DNA from: Rhizobium sp. Q54 | GTDB taxonomy: Bacteria > Pseudomonadota > Alphaproteobacteria > Rhizobiales > Aestuariivirgaceae | DNA length: 32,474 nt | Reading direction: 5' to 3' | Assembly: GCA_945889445.1 (NCBI GenBank) | Contig: CAMDBX010000047.1 | Span: 1 to 32,474, forward strand | Shown here: positions 14,315 through 22,647 of the stretch, piece after piece | How the letters are laid out: each line of letters opens with the position of its first letter | How positions within the stretch are numbered: position 1 is the stretch's first letter | Notes under the pieces: model-generated | Database searches by the model: none | Seen by the model: the letters and a program-made list of their open reading frames with translations, nothing else | What the model was told of the DNA's origin: nothing | Position numbers and translations under genes: made by a program

Positions 14315-15610
14315 TTAAACCAGCAGCTCACGCCGCCGCGTGATGTAATCTTCGACCGCCTTCACCAGACGGTCGCAGTCGGCGTCCGTCACCACCAGCG
14401 ACAGCGCCATGAAGCCGCGCTCGGCGATGTAGATGCCCTGCTCCAGCAGGTCGAGGAACAATAGCTGCCGCAGCCGCTTGTCGGTGTTCTCGATGTCATG
14501 CGGCGAATTGATTTCGCCCGCGGTGGGATGGATGACCACCATCGAGCCCTGCCCCATGGCCTTCATCTTCACCTGGTAGCGCATGAACAAGTCATTCAGT
14601 GTGTCGCGCAGCCGGTCACCCCGGGCGTTCAACGCGGCACAGGCTTCGGGCGTGTAGATCTCGGTCATCGCCACGTGGCCGACGTTCATGGTCAGCGTGT
14701 TGTTGTTGAAGGTGCCGGCATGCGGCAGCGCGTCAGGGTTCGTGGGGTCGAACAGGGCCATGATCGCGTGCTTGCCGCCAAAGGCGCCGAAGCTCATGCC
14801 GCCGCCCACATATTTCCCCAGCGTCTTGAGATCAGGCTCGATGCCAAGCTTTGCCGAAAGGCCGCCGGGGTGCAGGCGCGAGGTCATCACCTCGTCGAAG
14901 ATCAGCACGATGCCACGCTTGGCGGTTTCCTCGCGCAGCATGGCGATGAATGCGGGGCTGGCCGAAATGCCACCGCCACCACCGAGCATCGGCTCGAGGA
15001 TGACGGCTGCAAGCTCGTCGGCGTTTGCGGCAATCAGCTTCCGCGTGGCCTCCACGTCATTGAAATGGCCCATCACGCAGTCGAAGGGCGCGTTCACCGG
15101 CGAGGCGCCATGGCTGAAATACAGCGTGCCGCCGTGGTAACCGCCCTCCATGGGCATGATCTTGGATCGCCCGGTGAAGCAGCGCGCCGCCGCCAGCGCC
15201 ATCATGTTGGCCTCGGTGCCGGAGTTGGTGAAGCGCACCAGGTCCATGTTGAAGCGCTTGGTCACCACCTCGGCCAGCTTCACCTCGCCCTCGTGATGGG
15301 CGCCGAAGTTCAGGCCATTGTCCAGCGCCGCCTTCGCCGCCGCAATGATGCGCGGGTGCGAATGGCCGTAGATGCCCGCCGAATACTCGCCCAGCAGATC
15401 GAGATAGCTGTGGCCGTCGACGTCGGTGATGGTGGCCCCCTCTCCCTTCTCGACGCGCAACGGGAAGGGCACGGTGAACAGCACGGTGCGGGTATTGCCG
15501 CCCGGCATCACCGCCGCGGCGCGCTCATGCATGGCATGGGTCTTCGGGCGCTTCGCCGTGAAGGTGGCTTTGGCTGCGTCCAGCGTGGCATCGATGTTGG
15601 CCATGGTCAT
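14315..15610 (-). CDS. Class III aminotransferase, glutamate-1-semialdehyde-aminomutase-like
   Basis: A 431-residue class III PLP enzyme closest in layout to glutamate-1-semialdehyde 2,1-aminomutase. It has MPGGNTRTVLF near the N-terminus, FTNSGTEANMMALAAAR (127-143), the Asp/Glu pair in LIFDEVMTSR (Asp239), and the PLP lysine Lys266 in LKTLGKYVGGGMSFGAFGG. It is probably not the housekeeping HemL, because the context and the His/Gly-rich ILEPMLGGGGG loop point to a catabolic branch. The start ATG (15610-15608) overlaps the gpt TGA by one base (TGATG), so the two are translationally coupled. Two more ATGs follow within 35 codons. The amino donor and acceptor cannot be told. Confidence 0.9.
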   Translation of the reverse strand: MTMANIDATLDAAKATFTAKRPKTHAMHERAAAVMPGGNTRTVLFTVPFPLRVEKGEGATITDVDGHSYLDLLGEYSAGIYGHSHPRIIAAAKAALDNGLNFGAHHEGEVKLAEVVTKRFNMDLVRFTNSGTEANMMALAAARCFTGRSKIMPMEGGYHGGTLYFSHGASPVNAPFDCVMGHFNDVEATRKLIAANADELAAVILEPMLGGGGGISASPAFIAMLREETAKRGIVLIFDEVMTSRLHPGGLSAKLGIEPDLKTLGKYVGGGMSFGAFGGKHAIMALFDPTNPDALPHAGTFNNNTLTMNVGHVAMTEIYTPEACAALNARGDRLRDTLNDLFMRYQVKMKAMGQGSMVVIHPTAGEINSPHDIENTDKRLRQLLFLDLLEQGIYIAERGFMALSLVVTDADCDRLVKAVEDYITRRRELLV

Positions 15611-16107
15611 CAGGCCGTGGCCTTGTCGCCGATGGGCGGCGCGAAAGTCAGGTGCATGTCCCACGGCAGGTAGATCCAGGTATCCTGCGACACCTCGGTC
15701 ACGAAGGTGTCGACCAGCGGGCGGCCCGCGGGCTTTGCATAGACGGTGGCGAAATGCGCCTTGGGCAACATCTCGCGCACCACGCGCGCCGTGGCGCCGG
15801 TGTCCACGAGATCGTCGACGATCAGCACGCCCTTGCCGCCGTCCTTGCCGGCAATACCGCTGGCGATGCTCTTCAGCACCTGGATCTCGCCCTGCTTGTC
15901 ATATTCATAGGAGGCAACGCAGACCGTCTCGATCACCCGGATGCCGAGCTCGCGGGCCACCACCGCCGCCGGCACCAGCCCGCCGCGCGTCACCGCCACA
16001 ACCGCCGAGAAGGGTCCGGCCGCCGAAAGCCGCCAGGCCAGCGCCCGCGCATCACGGTGGAACTGGTCCCACGATACGGGGAAACTCTTCTGCCACTTCT
16101 CGTCCAT
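15610..16107 (-). CDS. gpt: Xanthine phosphoribosyltransferase
   Basis: A 165-residue type I phosphoribosyltransferase matching E. coli Gpt. It salvages xanthine and guanine to their nucleotides using PRPP, in the cytoplasm. The PRPP-binding loop is [14 protein letters not shown] (about 93-106); [11 protein letters not shown] is the conserved loop near residue 40, and WIYLPWD the C-terminal substrate region. The length is normal. ATG 16107 is preceded by AGGGCAGGGA. The stop overlaps the start of the aminotransferase gene, and the CinA-like gene lies 58 bases upstream on the same strand. No other purine gene is nearby. Confidence 0.94.
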   Translation of the reverse strand: MDEKWQKSFPVSWDQFHRDARALAWRLSAAGPFSAVVAVTRGGLVPAAVVARELGIRVIETVCVASYEYDKQGEIQVLKSIASGIAGKDGGKGVLIVDDLVDTGATARVVREMLPKAHFATVYAKPAGRPLVDTFVTEVSQDTWIYLPWDMHLTFAPPIGDKATA

Positions 16108-16138
16108 GGTCCCTGCCCTCTGTTCTGCACGAATTTAT

Positions 16139-16158
16139 GCCCGCCCGGGAGAGCGGGC
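16139..16158 (-). terminator. Short GC hairpin between the CinA-like gene and gpt
   Basis: A 6-bp stem GCCCGC / GCGGGC with an 8-base loop lies just after the CinA-like gene. It is short and without a T-run, so at most a weak terminator or attenuator. Confidence 0.3.
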
Positions 16159-16165
16159 GCAACGG

Positions 16166-16927
16166 TCACGACCAGCCGCGCGCCTTGCCCTGTTCCGTCA
16201 ACTCCTGCGCCATGCGGCACACGTCCCCGTAGGCCTGCTCCAACGTCGCCTCGTCGCGTGAGCGCAGCACCAGGTTGGTGGCGAAGCCGTCCGGCGCCTG
16301 GAACGGATAGGAGCCGATCACCACACTTGGGTAGGCCTTCTGGATCTCGCCCAGCGGCTTTGCCGCATCGCCCTCGCCGCCGCGGAACTCAACGGTCTTC
16401 GACGTCATCGGCACGCCGCGGGTGAGCCGGCTCGCCACGTCCTCCATCATGGCATTCATGATCTTCGGCACGCCGGCCATCACGAAGACGTTGCCCATCT
16501 GGAAGCCCGGCGCCCTGGACACCAGGTTCTCGATCAGCGAGGCTCCCCTGGGCATGCGCGCCATGCGCATACGCGCCTCGTTGGCCTCTCGGCCCATTTC
16601 CTTGAAATAGGCGAGCAGGATCTCGACCGCGCGCGGATCATGCTCGCACGGCACGCCGAAGGCCCGGGCCACCGCATCCGCCGTGATGTCGTCATGGGTG
16701 GGGCCGATCCCACCGGTGGTGAAGACATAGGTGTAGCGCTGGCGGAGCACGTTCAGCGCTGCCACGATCTCCTCCTCCACGTCGGGCACCAGGCGCGCCT
16801 CGCGCAGGTCGATGCCGAGCGCCGTCATGTAATCGGCGATGAAGCCCAGGTTCTTGTCCTTGGTGCGGCCGGAGAGGATTTCATCCCCGATCAGCAGGAC
16901 GGCGGCAGTCGGTTGTGCGCTGGTCAT
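16166..16927 (-). CDS. CinA-like molybdopterin-binding-domain protein (COG1058), short form
   Basis: A 253-residue protein with the MoCF (MoaB/Mog-like) fold of the CinA N-terminal domain: LLIGDEILSGRTKDKN (11-26) and VFTTGGIGPTHDDITADAV (68-86) are the signature segments. It lacks the C-terminal nicotinamide-nucleotide deamidase domain of full CinA (about 410 residues). In other bacteria CinA N-domains act as ADP-ribose/NAD-derived pyrophosphatases; whether the short form does is not shown. ATG 16927 has AGAGG about 7 bases upstream. It is divergent from map and is followed by gpt after 58 bases. Confidence 0.9.
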   Translation of the reverse strand: MTSAQPTAAVLLIGDEILSGRTKDKNLGFIADYMTALGIDLREARLVPDVEEEIVAALNVLRQRYTYVFTTGGIGPTHDDITADAVARAFGVPCEHDPRAVEILLAYFKEMGREANEARMRMARMPRGASLIENLVSRAPGFQMGNVFVMAGVPKIMNAMMEDVASRLTRGVPMTSKTVEFRGGEGDAAKPLGEIQKAYPSVVIGSYPFQAPDGFATNLVLRSRDEATLEQAYGDVCRMAQELTEQGKARGWS

Positions 16928-17050
16928 GTGAAACCTCTGTTGCCCGATGGCTGTGCCAGTGGCAGCCCGTGCCTGTCAATGCGGCAGCCTTCACACTTGC
17001 GCAGGGATCTCAAGCCCATTATCTCCACTGGAAATGGCGAAAAGCAGCAG

Positions 17051-17078
17051 TTGAGGCTGCTTCTTGATCCTGTAAACT
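17051..17078 (+). promoter_or_regulatory. Possible map promoter
   Basis: TTGAGG (17051-17056) and TAAACT (17073-17078) are separated by 16 bases and match the vegetative consensus at four of six positions each. They lie 46 bases before the map start. A 7-bp hairpin (17042-17048 with 17056-17062) overlaps the -35 element. Confidence 0.35.
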
Positions 17079-17123
17079 CGCCTGACTGACCTTTCATGCC
17101 CGATCGGGCCGGATTTATCGCGA

Positions 17124-17942
17124 ATGACCTACGCCGAAGACGAAGCTCCCTCCCGCTCGACCCGAATCAAGCTCCATGGTCCGGCGGACTTCGAGGCCAT
17201 GCGCAAGGCCGGGCGGCTGACTGCCGAGGCCCTCGACCTGCTGGTGCCGATGGTGAAGCCCGGCGTGACCACCGACGAACTCGACCAGGTCATCGTCGAT
17301 TTCGCCAAGGCCCACAACGCCATTCCCGCCCCCTACAACTACCGGGGCTACCCCAAGTCGATCTGCACCTCGATCAACCACGTGGTCTGCCATGGCATCC
17401 CCAATGACAAGCCGCTGCGCGACGGCGACATCGTCAACATCGACGTGACGCTCATCGTCGACGGTTGGCACGGCGACAGCTCGCGCATGTATATGGTGGG
17501 CGAGGTGAACCGGAAGGCTGAGCGCCTCGTCGAGGTCACCTATGAGTGCCTGATGCGCGGCATCGCCATGGTAAAGCCGGGTGCCCACCTCGGCGACATC
17601 GGCTACGCCATCCAGACCTTCGCCGAGGCCGAACGCTGCTCGGTGGTCCGCGACTTCTGCGGACATGGCCTGGGCCGCACCTTCCACGACCATCCCAACG
17701 TGCTGCACTATGGCCGCATGGGCGAAGGCGTGGAGCTGAAGCCCGGCATGTTCTTTACAATCGAACCGATGATCAACCTGGGGCGGCCCCATGTGAAGAT
17801 CCTCGGCGACGGCTGGACGGCGGTCACGCGTGACCGCTCGCTATCGGCCCAGTTCGAGCACACGGTGGGCGTTACCGAAACGGGCGTGGAAATCTTCACG
17901 CTGTCGCCCAAGGGGCTCAACTACCCGCCCTACAAGGTTTGA
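17124..17942 (+). CDS. map: Type I methionine aminopeptidase
   Basis: A 272-residue methionine aminopeptidase that removes the initiator methionine from new proteins in the cytoplasm. All five metal ligands are visible: Asp107 (NIDVTL), Asp118 (HGDSS), His181 ([11 protein letters not shown]), Glu214 (TIEPMI) and Glu245 (QFEHTV). The substrate histidine His90 is in [10 protein letters not shown] roughly 20-residue N-terminal extension is normal for alphaproteobacterial enzymes. The start at 17124 has only a weak ribosome binding site. It is followed by radC after 4 bases, so the two are probably co-transcribed. Confidence 0.97.
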   Translation: MTYAEDEAPSRSTRIKLHGPADFEAMRKAGRLTAEALDLLVPMVKPGVTTDELDQVIVDFAKAHNAIPAPYNYRGYPKSICTSINHVVCHGIPNDKPLRDGDIVNIDVTLIVDGWHGDSSRMYMVGEVNRKAERLVEVTYECLMRGIAMVKPGAHLGDIGYAIQTFAEAERCSVVRDFCGHGLGRTFHDHPNVLHYGRMGEGVELKPGMFFTIEPMINLGRPHVKILGDGWTAVTRDRSLSAQFEHTVGVTETGVEIFTLSPKGLNYPPYKV

Positions 17943-17946
17943 TGCG

Positions 17947-18651
17947 ATGTCGGGGTTCGAGGACGCGGGCAACAAGCCGCTGCCTCACTTCCTGGGGCAT
18001 CGCGAACGGCTGAAGGAACGCTTCCGCGAGTCCGGCCCCGATGCCATGCCGGATTACGAGCTTCTCGAGATGCTGCTGTTTCGCGACATCAAGCGCGGCG
18101 ACACCAAGCCCATCGCCAAGCAGCTGCTCGCCCGCTTCGGCACCTTCGCCGAGGTGCTGAGCGCCGAGCCAGAGCGCCTGATGGAAGTGCACGGCGTGGG
18201 CGAGGCCGTGGCCACCGAAATCAAGATCGTCCATGCCGCCGCCATGCGGCTGATGCGCGGCGAGGTGCTGAACCGTCCGGTGCTCAGCACCTGGAACGCC
18301 ATCCTCGACTATGTGCGCGCCGCCATGGCCTTCAGCGACAACGAACAGTTCCGCATCCTCTTCCTCGACAAGAAGAACCAGCTGATTGCCGACGAGGTTC
18401 AGCAAGAAGGCACCGTAGACCATACGCCCGTCTACACCCGCGAGGTCATCAAGCGCGCGCTCGAGTTGGGCGCTTCGGCCATCGTGCTGGTCCACAACCA
18501 TCCATCGGGCGATCCGAACCCGTCCCTCGCCGACATCGAGATGACCAGGAGGATCGTTGACGCCGGACAAAGGCTGGGGCTGGCAATTCACGACCACGTC
18601 ATCGTGGGCCGCAAGGGCCATTTCAGCTTCCGGACGAACGGGCTGATTTGA
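17947..18651 (+). CDS. radC: RadC/UPF0758 family JAMM-domain protein
   Basis: A 234-residue protein with an N-terminal helix-hairpin-helix region ([16 protein letters not shown]) and a C-terminal JAMM/MPN domain. The metal motif HxH-x10-D is intact: His183, His185 and Asp196 in [16 protein letters not shown]. The historical 'DNA repair' name is not well supported for this family, and the biochemical role remains uncertain. ATG 17947 begins 4 bases after the map stop. An open frame continues upstream inside map but is only overlap. A long palindromic repeat follows the gene. Confidence 0.93.
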   Translation: MSGFEDAGNKPLPHFLGHRERLKERFRESGPDAMPDYELLEMLLFRDIKRGDTKPIAKQLLARFGTFAEVLSAEPERLMEVHGVGEAVATEIKIVHAAAMRLMRGEVLNRPVLSTWNAILDYVRAAMAFSDNEQFRILFLDKKNQLIADEVQQEGTVDHTPVYTREVIKRALELGASAIVLVHNHPSGDPNPSLADIEMTRRIVDAGQRLGLAIHDHVIVGRKGHFSFRTNGLI

Positions 18652-18670
18652 GCCGATAAAAGTCCCCATA

Positions 18671-18769
18671 CCCACTCATCATCGCCGGGCTTGACCCAGC
18701 GATCCTTTTCGTAGCCACAGAAAAGATGCCCGGTCCAAACAACAAGCCCGGGCATGATGATTTGGTGGG
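18671..18769. repeat. Long imperfect palindrome between convergent genes
   Basis: The arms 18677-18693 and 18743-18759 match at 15 of 17 positions (core CGGGCTTG / CAAGCCCG). The inner parts also pair in stretches (GATCCTTTTC against GAAAAGATGC), giving a hairpin of nearly 100 bases. It fills the gap between radC and the convergent cytidylyltransferase gene. It resembles dispersed intergenic palindromes common in Hyphomicrobiales and may also stop transcription from both sides. Confidence 0.7.
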
Positions 18770-18787
18770 AAATGGTCGCGTGACAGT

Positions 18788-20392
18788 CTATCCACGCCTC
18801 AGTTTCTCCAGCGCCTCCGGCGTATCGGCATCCAGCAGCACGGCCTCGTCCGGCATCTCGACATCGACGATCTCGTCACCGAGTTGATCGAACAGCACGC
18901 GCGCACCCCTGTCGCCGCTCATGCCCTTCAGCGCCGCGAAATGCTGTCGCCCCCAGAGAACGGGGTTGCCGCGTTCACCCTTGAACACCGGTACGCAGAT
19001 CGAGCGATGCTCCGACGGGCCATAGGCGGCAATCAGCCGCCGCACCACTTCGGGCCCGACCAGCGGCATGTCGCCCAGTGCTATCACCGCCACGTCGGTG
19101 TCAGGCGGCAAGGCCTCGATCCCGGCACGCAGAGAGGTGGAGAGGCCCTCGGCAAACTGCGCGTTGTGCACCAGCCTCACCGGCAATCCGTCGAGCGCCG
19201 ATGCAATGCCCTCCGCATCGCGCCCCGTCACCACGATTGTGAGATCCGCCGCCTGCCGCATCGCCGCCACGGTGCGGCGGATCATTGGCTGGCCGCGCAC
19301 GTCAGCGAGCAGCTTGTTCGACCCCATGCGCGAGGATTGCCCCGCCGCCAGCACGATGGCCGCCACGCGCGGCGCACGCTGCGGCTTGGGCTTGCCATCA
19401 CGCGGCGCCGGCCGCGTTGGGATTTCGGCGAGAAGGCCTCCAGCCCCCATGTCCATGATGTCCTCTGCGCTCACCTTCACATTCGCCATCACCCGGGCCA
19501 GCACCCAGTCGAAGCCGTTCAGCTTGGGTGAGCGCGCACAGGACGGCACGCCGATCACCGGCACGTCGCCCAGCGCCCCGAACATCATCAGGTTGCCAGG
19601 ATCAACCGGCATGCCCAGGTGCAACACCTTGCCGCCGGCCCGCGTCACCGCCATGGGGATCACGTCCCCCCGGTCGGTGATGGCGGATGCACCGAACACC
19701 AGGATGGGGTCGCAACCCAAAGCATTCATGTCAGTGATGGCCGCCGTCACCTGCGCGATGTCATGCTCCACCACCCGCACGGAGGCGAGCGTGCCGCCCA
19801 GGGCTGAAATCCGCTCCCGCATCGCCTCTTCCGATTTGGCAACGATCGTCGGCTTGGTCTGCGGCAAATGAGTAATGACCAACCCCGCCCGCTTGTCGCG
19901 GAACGCCGCCACGCGCACCAGCGGCTCGGTGCCGATGATGGCCAGCGCCTTCTCCAGAACCTCGCGCGGCACGGCGAAGGGGATCACCTTCACGGTGGCC
20001 ACCATCTCGCGCTCCTCGACGATGGCGAAGGGCTGAACCGTGGCCAGTGTCAGGCTTTCGTGCAGCCGGTTCAACTGGCGCACACGGTCCACGTCCACCA
20101 GGGCAAGGCCGTGAGCAGCCGCATGCAGGTTGGCGCGGCCGGTGAACGGCGCCTGCGCGGAGGTGCCTTCGGCCCCGACCAATTTCGCCACGGCAGCGGC
20201 CGCCTCATCCTCCGGCACATCGTGGGCCCCGAGCTTCGCAGCGAACACGCTCCCCACCCCGGAGCCACGGAGCAGTGCGATATCATCCGCCGTCAGCGTC
20301 CGGCCCTTCTTGAACATGCCGCCATCATGCTTCACCGAGTGCGCGAGGATCGCGCCCTCAGCGTCGCCAAGCGGCAGTTCTCCGAAGATCAT
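18788..20392 (-). CDS. Fused molybdopterin-binding (MoCF) domain and MobA-like cytidylyltransferase
   Basis: A 534-residue two-part protein. Residues 1 to about 335 resemble a MoeA/MoaB-like molybdopterin-binding module (LVFGASAITDRGDVIP at 231-246, then VIGVPSCARSPKLNGFDWVL). Residues about 342-534 form a nucleotidyltransferase with LAAGQSSRMGSNK (348-360) and ALGDMPLVGPE. This is the layout of enzymes that add CMP to molybdopterin to make the cytosine-dinucleotide cofactor used by xanthine-oxidase-family hydroxylases. Its place as the last gene of the cox cluster fits that job. ATG 20392 is one base after the XdhC-domain stop, so it is in the same transcript. Confidence 0.88.
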   Translation of the reverse strand: MIFGELPLGDAEGAILAHSVKHDGGMFKKGRTLTADDIALLRGSGVGSVFAAKLGAHDVPEDEAAAAVAKLVGAEGTSAQAPFTGRANLHAAAHGLALVDVDRVRQLNRLHESLTLATVQPFAIVEEREMVATVKVIPFAVPREVLEKALAIIGTEPLVRVAAFRDKRAGLVITHLPQTKPTIVAKSEEAMRERISALGGTLASVRVVEHDIAQVTAAITDMNALGCDPILVFGASAITDRGDVIPMAVTRAGGKVLHLGMPVDPGNLMMFGALGDVPVIGVPSCARSPKLNGFDWVLARVMANVKVSAEDIMDMGAGGLLAEIPTRPAPRDGKPKPQRAPRVAAIVLAAGQSSRMGSNKLLADVRGQPMIRRTVAAMRQAADLTIVVTGRDAEGIASALDGLPVRLVHNAQFAEGLSTSLRAGIEALPPDTDVAVIALGDMPLVGPEVVRRLIAAYGPSEHRSICVPVFKGERGNPVLWGRQHFAALKGMSGDRGARVLFDQLGDEIVDVEMPDEAVLLDADTPEALEKLRRG

Positions 20393-20393
20393 C

Positions 20394-21062
20394 TTAGGCG
20401 CCCAGCCTCAGGCAGCGCGTCACCTCGCCCATGATCGACACGGCGATCTCGGGCGCACCCTTGGCGCCGATGTTGAGCCCGATGGGTCCGTGGATGCGGG
20501 CAACCTGCTCGTCCGTGAAACCTGCTGCCCTCAGCCGCTCGCCACGCGAAGCCTGTGTCTTTTTGGAACCCAGCGCACCGATATAGAAGACGTCCGACTT
20601 CAATGCCGCATCGAGCGCCGGGTCATCGATCTTCGGATCATGCGTCAGCGCGATGAGTGCCGTGCGCGGGTCGAGCCCGATCTTCGGGATGATCTCGTCC
20701 GGCCATTCGGCATGGAGCGCAATGCCGGGGAAGCGCGCGCCGGTGGCGAAGGCCCCGCGCGGATCGATCACGGTCACGTCATAGCCCAGCGCCTGCGCAA
20801 TCGGGATCACGCTCTGCGCGATGTGGACGGCACCGATGATGACCAGCCGCAGCGGTGGATTGTGGATATTGATGAACGCGCCGTCGTGGCTCCTCGACTG
20901 GTCGAAACGGAAGGCCTCATCGAGCTTGTTCGCCAGCGGGTCCTGCGCGGCAGCGCTGCGCGGCACGATGCGCTGTTCGCCCGTTTCAAGATTGGTGATG
21001 AGTGCCACCGCCTGCCGGTTGGCGCGTGCGGCGAGCAGCTGTTCGAGGATCGCCCGCTTCAA
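20394..21062 (-). CDS. XdhC C-terminal (Rossmann) domain protein, CoxF/CoxI-like
   Basis: About 222 residues carrying the Rossmann-type C-terminal domain of XdhC/CoxI proteins: LRLVIIGAVHIAQSVIPIAQ is the nucleotide-binding start, followed by VTVIDPRGAFA, and ALIALTHDPKID and YIGALGSKKT are family hallmarks. XdhC proteins carry and insert sulfurated molybdenum cofactor into xanthine-dehydrogenase-type enzymes. The likely start is TTG (21062-21060), overlapping the TGA of the upstream gene in a TTGA junction, with GGAG 8-9 bases upstream. Longer frames through the upstream gene give no homologous sequence. It works with the separate N-terminal domain encoded just before it. Confidence 0.88.
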   Translation of the reverse strand: MKRAILEQLLAARANRQAVALITNLETGEQRIVPRSAAAQDPLANKLDEAFRFDQSRSHDGAFINIHNPPLRLVIIGAVHIAQSVIPIAQALGYDVTVIDPRGAFATGARFPGIALHAEWPDEIIPKIGLDPRTALIALTHDPKIDDPALDAALKSDVFYIGALGSKKTQASRGERLRAAGFTDEQVARIHGPIGLNIGAKGAPEIAVSIMGEVTRCLRLGA

Positions 21063-21382
21063 TTGATGGGCTCCACGTAGACGCCGATCTTGCCGCCGCA
21101 GGCGAGACCCACCTTCCACGCCGTCTCGTCAGCGACACCAAACTGCATCAGCTTCGGCTTTCCGCTCGCGATGATGTCCATGGCTTCCGTCACCACCGCA
21201 CCTTCCACGCAGCCACCCGAGACGGAGCCTACGAAATTACCCTCGTCGTCGATCACCAGTTGGCTGCCGATGGGCTGCGGGGCTGAGCCCCAGGTTTCGA
21301 CCACCGTGGCAATCGCCACCTTGCGGCCGGCCTTCAGCCAGTCGGAGGCCTGTTCGAGGATTGTGTGATCGGACGCGGCCAT
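21059..21382 (-). CDS. XdhC N-terminal (XdhC/CoxI) domain protein
   Basis: A 107-residue protein corresponding to the N-terminal XdhC_CoxI domain alone: VAIATVVETWGSAPQPIGSQ, VGSVSGGCVEGAVVTEA and GLACGGKIGVYVEPIN contain the conserved cysteines (Cys in GGCVE and LACGG) expected for cofactor handling. In many bacteria this domain is fused to the Rossmann domain; here the two are separate, overlapping genes. The start has a near-perfect ribosome binding site (AGGAGG) that overlaps the coxE stop codon. It belongs to the molybdenum cofactor insertion machinery of the cox cluster. Confidence 0.9.
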   Translation of the reverse strand: MAASDHTILEQASDWLKAGRKVAIATVVETWGSAPQPIGSQLVIDDEGNFVGSVSGGCVEGAVVTEAMDIIASGKPKLMQFGVADETAWKVGLACGGKIGVYVEPIN

Positions 21383-21391
21383 GATGACCTC

Positions 21392-22642
21392 CTAGTGACG
21401 AACCTGCCTGAGCCATTTCCGCGGATCATGCTCCGGCCCGGGGGCACCGGCAAGGGCGGCCGCCAGATCGCGCAGGCTGTCGAGCGAATGGACCGGGCGG
21501 AATTCGTCCACATAAGGCATCATCGCACGCACCCCGCCCGCCAGCGCCTCAAAACCATCGAAGCGCAGCAGCGGGTTCAGCCACACGATGCGCTTGGTCT
21601 GGCGCCTCAGCCGTTGCATCTCGTGCTCCAGCGTGCCGATGCCCTCACGGTCAAGGCCGTCCGTCATGATCATCACCTGAGCGCCCTGCGTCAGCACGCG
21701 GCGTGCCCAGTGGTAGTTGAATTCCTTCAGCGTGGTTCCGATGCGCGTACCGCCCGACCAGTCCTTCACCGCACTCGAAACCTTCGCCATCGCCTCGTCG
21801 ATGTCGCGCCGCTTCAGCTCGCGCGTCACGTTGGTAAGCCTGGTGCCGAACAGGAACACGTGCACCCGGTCGCGGTCATTGGTCAGCGCATGCAGAAAGT
21901 GCAGGAACATGCGCGAATAGTTGGAGCATGATCCCGAAATGTCGCATAGCACCACCAGCGGCGGCTCCTGCCATTTCTTCTCGCGGCGCTCCAGGTCGAT
22001 GAAGTGTCCCCCGGCCCGCATCGAGCCCTTCAGCGTACGCCGCATGTCGATGGCCGGGCCACGGCCGGCGCGCTGCCAGCGCCTCGTCATGATCTCGGTG
22101 CGGTGCATGCGCAGCCGTGCGATGGCCTGCCTTGCCTGCGCCTGCTCCGCCACCGTCATCTGCTCGAAGTCCTTCTGGCGCAGCACCTCGTCGGCATTGG
22201 CCGTATAGGTGGCGTCAACCTCGAGGTCTTCCTTCTTCTGGCGTTGGTTCTGCGCCTCATGCTTGTCGAACATCGCCTCGGCCAGCCGGCGGAAGCCTGC
22301 CTTCTTGGCCTCCTCGGGCGCATTGCGGGCGATCTGGTGGAAGAACAGCTGCATCAGCTGCTCCAGCATCTTGGGCTTCTTCCAGAATACGTGGAACGCC
22401 TGGTCGAACACTTCGCGCTGGTCGCGCCGCTTCACGAACACGGCGTGAAGCGTCCAGTAGAAGTCATCGCGCGTCTTGAGCGAGCCCGACATGGCGGCAT
22501 CCAGCGCATCAAGCACGGCGCCCGGCCCCACCGGAATGCCCGCCTCGCGCAGCACGCGGGCGAAGTGCATGATGTTCTCCGCCAGCCGGCCCGACAGCGG
22601 GCGCTGGTTCTGGTTGGCGGGGCTGGCGAACGGGTTCTGCAT
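21392..22642 (-). CDS. coxE: CoxE-like VWA-domain protein
   Basis: A 416-residue VWA protein of the CoxE family. The C-terminal von Willebrand A domain (about 225-400) has the metal-ion site DISGS (Asp234, Ser236, Ser238), a Thr in SGGTRIGTT and an Asp in IMTDGLDREG. The N-terminal half is helical, with FYWTLHAVFVKRRDQREVFD typical of the family. In Oligotropha, CoxD and CoxE act together in maturing the Mo-Cu centre of CO dehydrogenase; in form II clusters they are presumed to serve the matching hydroxylase. It starts 5 bases after coxD, with its AAGGG ribosome binding site overlapping the coxD stop. Confidence 0.92.
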   Translation of the reverse strand: MQNPFASPANQNQRPLSGRLAENIMHFARVLREAGIPVGPGAVLDALDAAMSGSLKTRDDFYWTLHAVFVKRRDQREVFDQAFHVFWKKPKMLEQLMQLFFHQIARNAPEEAKKAGFRRLAEAMFDKHEAQNQRQKKEDLEVDATYTANADEVLRQKDFEQMTVAEQAQARQAIARLRMHRTEIMTRRWQRAGRGPAIDMRRTLKGSMRAGGHFIDLERREKKWQEPPLVVLCDISGSCSNYSRMFLHFLHALTNDRDRVHVFLFGTRLTNVTRELKRRDIDEAMAKVSSAVKDWSGGTRIGTTLKEFNYHWARRVLTQGAQVMIMTDGLDREGIGTLEHEMQRLRRQTKRIVWLNPLLRFDGFEALAGGVRAMMPYVDEFRPVHSLDSLRDLAAALAGAPGPEHDPRKWLRQVRH

Positions 22643-22647
22643 GGCCC

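Noticed and set aside
14498-15673. 391-codon plus-strand frame over the GSA-aminomutase-like gene
   Set aside because: Antisense shadow caused by high GC content at third codon positions.
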